This document shows positions 6,015 to 9,285 of a DNA stretch of 9,285 nucleotides, one piece after another. The stretch's first letter is position 1. Each line of letters starts with the position of its first letter. The position numbers and the translations under genes were made by a program. Source of the DNA: an uncultured Synergistia bacterium (GTDB taxonomy: Bacteria; Eremiobacterota; SpSt-956; JAKJGF01). The stretch is taken from positions 1-9,285 of the forward strand of contig CALARM010000738.1 of NCBI GenBank assembly GCA_937888925.1, given 5' to 3'. Below the pieces are notes generated by a model. That model saw nothing but the letters and a program-made list of their open reading frames with translations, searched no databases and was not told the DNA's origin.

Positions 6015-7424
6015 TCATCTCTCCACCTTTCTTACGAGTTTTCCACCCTGATAAATATTAACTGACAGTGGCATCTGGCCGGGAAGTGCATGAGTTGAGC
6101 AGGAAAGACATGGATCGTACAACCTGATAGCTACTTCCAGAGCATTTAACACTTTTTTGTCACTCTTTTCTATATAATGTATAGCTGCCTGTTTTATAGT
6201 GCTATTAATAGCAAAATAATTAAGCTGTGTTGCTACCATGAAATTGGCATATTTGACCCTTCCCTGACTGTCGCCTTCATATTCATGAATAAGAGTTCCT
6301 CTTGGAGCTTCAACCTGAGCAACACCATATGATGGTAAACCTTTTATGGGATCACGAACATTTTTACTGGTTATCTCAGGGTTTTCCAGTATTTCTATAG
6401 ATCTTTCACATCCTGCAAGTATTTCTATAAGGCGTGCATAATGATGGAGAATAGATTTATGAGACGGTCTGCCGTAATTTTGCCTGAATATTTCAAGTTC
6501 CTTCTGAGCAAGAGGTGTTGCCATGGAATCACACACATTTATTCTGGAAAGAGAATTACCTCTCGTAAGTTTTAATTCTCCGTTATGCTCGAACATACAT
6601 CCTTTAATATAACTGTCATGGACAGCTTTTTCCTTTAAATGTTTCTTCCAGTCTTTTACAGGAAGATCAGTAACAATATTACCCTTCGGATCCATTACCC
6701 TTATATCTCCGTAGGTAATATCATGTTTGCCCTTATTAACAGTTCCTACATTATAACATTCAAGATCAAATATGGTCATTAAGTCTTTCGGATCTTTTCC
6801 CTGCATTACAGTTTTTCCGAATTCAAGAGCCCACTTTGCAAGTTCCAGAGCTTCTTTTGCATATTCAAGAAGCTGTTTTCTCTTATCTTCATCAAGAACA
6901 TAGCATATGCCTCCGGGCACAACTGCAATACCATGGGTAAATCTTCCTGTAAGAATTTCATTCATTTTCGACCCCAGGGTTCTCAGGCGAAGTGCTTTTT
7001 TAGCTGCATCAGGAGCAGCTTTAATGACACCAAAAAGATTTCTATCCTCAGGAGGACTGTCTATTCCAAGAATTAAATCCGGGCCGCCAAGAGCGAAGAA
7101 ATGGAGGGCATGAGAGAAAATATTCTGTGAGAGGTTCATCAGTTCTCTGAGCAATACTGCCGCAGGAGGAGGAGTCAGGCCATAGGCCATATCAAGTGCC
7201 TTACCTGATGCAACCAGATGAGAAGTAGGGCAGACTCCGCAGATTCTTGCAGTCATCTGAGGCATTTTACTCATTTCCATACCTATAAGGTTTTTCTCAA
7301 AACCACGTAATTCTATGACATGCATGATGGCGTCCTTAACCTTACCGTTATCATCCAGTTCCACACTTATTGTAGCATGTCCTTCTATTCTTGTAACAAC
7401 AGGCACTTTTATAATCTCTGTCAT
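6015..7424 (-). CDS. [NiFe] hydrogenase large (catalytic) subunit, group 3-like
   Basis: The catalytic subunit of a cytoplasmic [NiFe] hydrogenase, which interconverts H2 with protons and electrons. The N-terminal TRIEGH motif (11-16) is followed by the L1 motif RICGVCPTSH with C62 and C65. The C-terminal L2 motif DPCLSCSTH supplies C439 and C442. All four Ni-Fe cysteines are present. A 24-residue tail after H445 is the expected extension removed by a maturation endopeptidase, so nickel-dependent processing is predicted. At 469 aa it fits group 3 (Mvh/Frh/sulfhydrogenase/Hox-type) rather than the larger periplasmic group 1 enzymes. ATG overlaps the small-subunit stop codon by 4 nt (ATGA), with AGGAGG 10 nt upstream, indicating translational coupling. 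Subgroup assignment would need a phylogeny. The identification as a hydrogenase large subunit is firm. Confidence 0.96.
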   Translation of the reverse strand: MTEIIKVPVVTRIEGHATISVELDDNGKVKDAIMHVIELRGFEKNLIGMEMSKMPQMTARICGVCPTSHLVASGKALDMAYGLTPPPAAVLLRELMNLSQNIFSHALHFFALGGPDLILGIDSPPEDRNLFGVIKAAPDAAKKALRLRTLGSKMNEILTGRFTHGIAVVPGGICYVLDEDKRKQLLEYAKEALELAKWALEFGKTVMQGKDPKDLMTIFDLECYNVGTVNKGKHDITYGDIRVMDPKGNIVTDLPVKDWKKHLKEKAVHDSYIKGCMFEHNGELKLTRGNSLSRINVCDSMATPLAQKELEIFRQNYGRPSHKSILHHYARLIEILAGCERSIEILENPEITSKNVRDPIKGLPSYGVAQVEAPRGTLIHEYEGDSQGRVKYANFMVATQLNYFAINSTIKQAAIHYIEKSDKKVLNALEVAIRLYDPCLSCSTHALPGQMPLSVNIYQGGKLVRKVER

Positions 7425-8359
7425 ACTCCAGCAACCTCCTTTTCAGCTTCCCTCATCCATTTTTTAATGAGAAAAGTAGGCTTATTCCTTAATACAGGTG
7501 CGGCCATATAATATGAATAATAGGTACGGGCGAAATTTTCTATTTCTTTAATTATCGTTGCTTCTTTTATCTTTGTAAGCCTTGCCATTCTTTCAGCAAC
7601 TTCTGTCCTTATATCTCTGTAAGGGTTCATTATTATTCTCGGAGTAGGGCCGGTACAACCTATACAGACCATTCCCTGGTTAGGACATGGTGCAAGGCAC
7701 CTGTCAAGAGATACGGAACCCAGGCATATATATCCCTGTGAAAGTAAACATACATCCGGATCAGGTATACCTTCAATATTTCTCTTTAATTCAGTTACAT
7801 CGGTTTTATCCATTCTTCTGTTACATTTTCCGCAGACAGAACGCAGATTTGTCTTTGGGAACTTGCCCTGAACTAAAGAACTGAGACCTTCGAATATAAA
7901 ATAAGGATGGGGAGGACATCCGGGAAGGTAATAATCGACTGTTATAACCTCATCTATTGGGAGCGCTTCATTCTCGAACTTCGGAATCTTCGGAGAATCA
8001 GGAACTATTTTAGTAACTGTGCTGGGATTATTTAAATAAACCTTATCAAATATTTCCTGTGGCTTAAAAACTGTATTGGCACCGCAGATACCTCCCCAGC
8101 AGGCACACGTTCCCCACGCTATAATTGTCTTACATTTTTCTCTCATAACTTTTACAACATGACGGTCATGCTCTGTCCTTATACATCCTTCAATCAAGCC
8201 TATATCAGCCTGAGGATGTTCTTTAAAATCAGCAAGTATGGGACAGTAAACTATATCTATTACATCTATTACATCCAGCAGTTTCTCATGTAAATCTACA
8301 AGAGAAACATGACAGCCTGCACAGGTAGAAACCTGTTCTGTAGCAACTTTAATTTTCAT
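7421..8359 (-). CDS. [NiFe] hydrogenase small subunit, three-cluster group 3-like
   Basis: The electron-transfer subunit that carries electrons between the NiFe site and outside partners. The proximal [4Fe-4S] ligands are visible as C13-A-G-C16, C85 in GTCACWGG and C148 in PGCPPHP. Eight further cysteines (C176, C179, C204, C212, C221, C225, C232, C235) are enough for two more [4Fe-4S] clusters, as in MvhG-type small subunits. There is no twin-arginine signal peptide or membrane anchor, so the enzyme is cytoplasmic. At 312 aa it is a typical length. The start codon overlaps the preceding stop codon by one base (TAATG), with AGGAGG 6 nt before it. Its stop overlaps the large-subunit start by 4 nt. 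The last 30 residues (after about 280) are basic and aromatic and may contact a partner. No flavin, NAD or F420 module is encoded nearby. Confidence 0.95.
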   Translation of the reverse strand: MKIKVATEQVSTCAGCHVSLVDLHEKLLDVIDVIDIVYCPILADFKEHPQADIGLIEGCIRTEHDRHVVKVMREKCKTIIAWGTCACWGGICGANTVFKPQEIFDKVYLNNPSTVTKIVPDSPKIPKFENEALPIDEVITVDYYLPGCPPHPYFIFEGLSSLVQGKFPKTNLRSVCGKCNRRMDKTDVTELKRNIEGIPDPDVCLLSQGYICLGSVSLDRCLAPCPNQGMVCIGCTGPTPRIIMNPYRDIRTEVAERMARLTKIKEATIIKEIENFARTYYSYYMAAPVLRNKPTFLIKKWMREAEKEVAGV

Positions 8360-8871
8360 TAACTGCCTCCTTTCTCTTTATGAACGGTAAGCTTCTTATA
8401 GCAGCCATTTTCGCCGGCATGAAGGATCTCAAGGTCAACTTTCCTTCCGCCGAGTATCTTTTCCAGAGCTCCTGCAAAAAATCCATGAGACATCTGGCAG
8501 AGTGCACCTTCCTGTTTATCGGCATAAGTATAAAGAGTATTTCTTACAATACAATCCTGGAACCACATATGTCCGACCCATTTATCACCTTCGTCTTTAA
8601 AATAAGAAGCAGCTCCATCTTCTTTCCACATGCCAAATCGCCAGTCAAGGCCTATATCATATAAAGCCTTTTGAAGTAAATCGATAGATTTCTCAAGGTC
8701 ATCAGTCGTCTCGGAAAAATGTTTCACAGCATCCATACCTATAGTTTTTCCGGACTGAAAACCTACCACGCTGGCACTTCTCTGAAGTATCTTTTCTGCT
8801 CCCTGTCCGAGAGCACCAAGAAACATCATAATATCCTGTAATTTTTTTCTTTCTTTTACTATATCAGTCAA
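8359..8871 (-). CDS. V4R/TRAPP-like ligand-binding domain protein, first gene of the hydrogenase operon
   Basis: A 170-aa cytoplasmic protein. The N-terminal half is helical and includes a Gly-containing segment around 19-48. The C-terminal half resembles V4R-type small-molecule-binding domains or the related ATC-hydrolase-like group: C107-I-V, LC125-x3-H129-G-F-F-x-G-x-L, a strand KVDLEIL (144-150) and C157 near the end. Spacing C107-x17-C125-x3-H129-x27-C157 matches the protein encoded at 4986-5477 and could form a metal site. The start is TTG (8869-8871), supported by AGGAG 10 nt upstream; no in-frame ATG gives the same N-terminus. Its stop overlaps the small-subunit start by one base, so its dosage is tied to the hydrogenase. 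It may be a sensor, assembly factor or accessory subunit; this is inference, and I do not know a named hydrogenase gene that it matches. Confidence 0.72.
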   Translation of the reverse strand: MTDIVKERKKLQDIMMFLGALGQGAEKILQRSASVVGFQSGKTIGMDAVKHFSETTDDLEKSIDLLQKALYDIGLDWRFGMWKEDGAASYFKDEGDKWVGHMWFQDCIVRNTLYTYADKQEGALCQMSHGFFAGALEKILGGRKVDLEILHAGENGCYKKLTVHKEKGGS

Positions 8872-8945
8872 TATTACGTCTCTCCTTTCATGAAAAATAA
8901 AACCGGATTTTTTAAAAAAAGAGGAAACACCACCGTTGATTTATA

Positions 8946-8985
8946 TTTATGTAAATTCAGATAATATCACGTAAACCTACATAAA
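8946..8985. promoter_or_regulatory. Spaced inverted repeat over the hydrogenase promoter
   Basis: TTTATGTA (8946-8953) and TACATAAA (8978-8985) are perfect 8-bp complements with 24 bp between them. They bracket the candidate -10 and overlap the end of the candidate -35. A related heptamer, CGTAAAC (8970-8976), lies between. The arrangement is typical of an operator pair at which a dimeric regulator could block or position RNA polymerase. I cannot assign a regulator family. Confidence 0.4.
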
Positions 8986-8990
8986 AACAA
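8961..8990 (-). promoter_or_regulatory. Candidate promoter of the hydrogenase operon
   Basis: On the minus strand, TTGTTT (8985-8990) and TATTAT (8961-8966) are separated by an 18-nt spacer and resemble -35 and -10 hexamers of a housekeeping sigma factor. Initiation around 8954 would leave a leader of about 80 nt before the TTG start at 8871, including the AGGAG ribosome-binding site. The -35 match is modest. The region is AT-rich, so chance hexamers are likely and other promoter positions are possible. Confidence 0.35.
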
Positions 8991-9024
8991 CGTTAACCCC
9001 GGAGGTTCTTATCCGATCTCATTA

Positions 9025-9043
9025 TTATGTAAACATTACATAA
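9025..9043. promoter_or_regulatory. Compact palindromic operator-like site
   Basis: TTATGTAA-ACA-TTACATAA is a perfect palindrome with 8-bp arms and a 3-bp centre, the size and symmetry expected of a site for a dimeric helix-turn-helix regulator. It lies about 35-40 bp upstream of the candidate -35 and shares the TATGTAA core with the spaced inverted repeat at 8946-8985, which supports a common binding protein. The regulator cannot be named from sequence. Confidence 0.5.
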
Positions 9044-9088
9044 ATCATGATCGCTTTTGATTACGTTATTTCAATTTTCTCCTTTCTT

Positions 9089-9126
9089 TATTGATATTTG
9101 TAAACTCTATTGATATTTGTAAACTC
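9089..9126. repeat. Tandem direct repeat, two 19-bp units
   Basis: Two identical head-to-tail copies of TATTGATATTTGTAAACTC occupy 9089-9107 and 9108-9126, followed by TTGATT, which resembles the start of a third unit. Each copy carries the TGTAAAC heptamer found elsewhere upstream of the hydrogenase operon. Two units are too few, and too closely packed, for a CRISPR array. Paired activator sites or replication slippage are the likely explanations. Confidence 0.8.
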
Positions 9127-9194
9127 TTGATTACCTTACCAGTAAAATTCAGGCTTTACTATCAATCATTTACTTATCTAAGAATTTACCTTAT

Positions 9195-9285
9195 TTAACC
9201 CGGCTTTTTAGCCATCAGTTGAAAATTTAGTTTTCTTAGTACCGCTCCAAATAAGTTCGTAACCATTTTATCAGCTTCTGCCTGA
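9195..9285 (-). CDS. C-terminal fragment of an unidentified protein, cut by the window edge
   Basis: An open frame enters from the right edge and runs 29 codons to TAA at 9195-9197. The visible residues begin QAEADKMVTNLFGAVLRKLN and finish with a basic MAKKPG end. The composition (alternating hydrophobic and charged residues consistent with a helix, then a Lys-rich terminus) looks protein-like, and the codons suit the AT-rich neighbours. A GGCT-TTTT-AGCC hairpin (9202-9213) overlaps the last coding codons. Thirty open codons could occur by chance in AT-rich DNA, so confidence is limited. I do not recognise the family. If real, it is the same-strand gene upstream of the hydrogenase control region. 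Confidence 0.45.
   Translation of the reverse strand, partial: QAEADKMVTNLFGAVLRKLNFQLMAKKPG

Larger units (their letters stand above)
8872..9194. other. Intergenic control region with a heptamer array
   Basis: These 323 bases hold no convincing gene. They contain five copies of TGTAAA[C/T] or CGTAAAC in the same orientation (8950-8956, 8970-8976, 9028-9034, 9099-9105, 9118-9124), the two dyads and 19-bp tandem repeat listed separately, and a candidate promoter. Two neighbouring pairs of heptamers are 19-20 bp apart, close to two helical turns. The remainder (9127-9194) is AT-rich with only short inverted repeats, such as AGTAAA/TTTACT around 9142-9161, and no clear U-tailed terminator for the upstream partial gene. 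Confidence 0.55.

Noticed and set aside
7421..8359. Periplasmic or membrane-bound (group 1 or group 4) hydrogenase
   Set aside because: The small subunit has no twin-arginine signal or anchor, and no membrane-protein genes are in the operon; the cysteine pattern fits a cytoplasmic group 3-like enzyme.
6907..8664. Plus-strand frames opposite the hydrogenase and first V4R-like genes (6907-7113, 7320-7511, 7687-7884, 8380-8664)
   Set aside because: They overlap well-identified genes on the other strand and have no recognisable features of their own.
8880..8897. Short frame ATG AAA GGA GAG ACG TAA just before the first V4R-like gene
   Set aside because: It only spans the ribosome-binding site of the next gene and has no Shine-Dalgarno of its own.
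8905..8930. Poly-T/poly-A tract (TTTTTTAAAAAAA on the plus strand) as a terminator upstream of the first V4R-like gene
   Set aside because: No stable GC stem precedes it on either strand; it is more likely an A/T tract in the leader.
9089..9126. CRISPR-like repeats
   Set aside because: The two copies are directly adjacent with no spacers, and no cas gene is present.
1..9285. Insertion sequences, prophage or integron features, and tRNA genes
   Set aside because: No transposase or integrase frame, no terminal inverted repeats flanking a gene, and no tRNA cloverleaf was seen in the intergenic regions.

Overview
The window is AT-rich and bacterial-looking. Six complete genes and one truncated gene all lie on the minus strand, so transcription runs from high to low coordinates. 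The content suggests an anaerobic bacterium: a cytoplasmic [NiFe] hydrogenase, a 2[4Fe-4S] ferredoxin, and a soluble Hanks-type kinase carrying a zinc ribbon, HEAT and TPR repeats. Kinases of this build are common in poorly cultured lineages. No rRNA or other phylogenetic marker is present, so I do not name a phylum.

Right edge to 8872: the C-terminal 29 codons of an unidentified protein (9195-9285) are followed by about 320 bases without a gene. That stretch holds a 19-bp tandem repeat, two palindromic dyads, five same-strand copies of a TGTAAA-type heptamer and a plausible promoter. It looks like the control region of the next operon.

8871 to 5741, hydrogenase operon: a V4R/TRAPP-like small-molecule-binding protein (170 aa) is followed by the hydrogenase small subunit (312 aa, three predicted [4Fe-4S] clusters), the hydrogenase large subunit (469 aa, both NiFe-binding CxxC motifs) and a 2[4Fe-4S] ferredoxin (90 aa). 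Junctions are a 1-nt overlap, a 4-nt overlap and a 1-nt gap, so these four genes are very probably cotranscribed and translationally coupled. No diaphorase, F420 or Hdr partner, maturation protease or Hyp gene is in the window.

5740 to 5478: 263 bases holding a weak promoter, a dyad near its predicted start site, and a leader RNA with several mutually exclusive pairings.

5477 to 44, signalling cluster: a second V4R-like protein (163 aa), a Roadblock/LC7 protein and a 1482-aa Ser/Thr kinase, closed by a hairpin terminator at the left edge. The two V4R-like proteins share the spacing C-x17-C-x3-H-x25/27-C, which ties the hydrogenase operon to the signalling cluster. My working hypothesis is a hydrogenase linked to a V4R/Roadblock/kinase relay, in which a ligand, metal or redox cue is sensed by the V4R-like proteins and passed to the kinase and its TPR scaffold. 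The gene identities are well supported; the functional link is inference from gene order and the shared signature.
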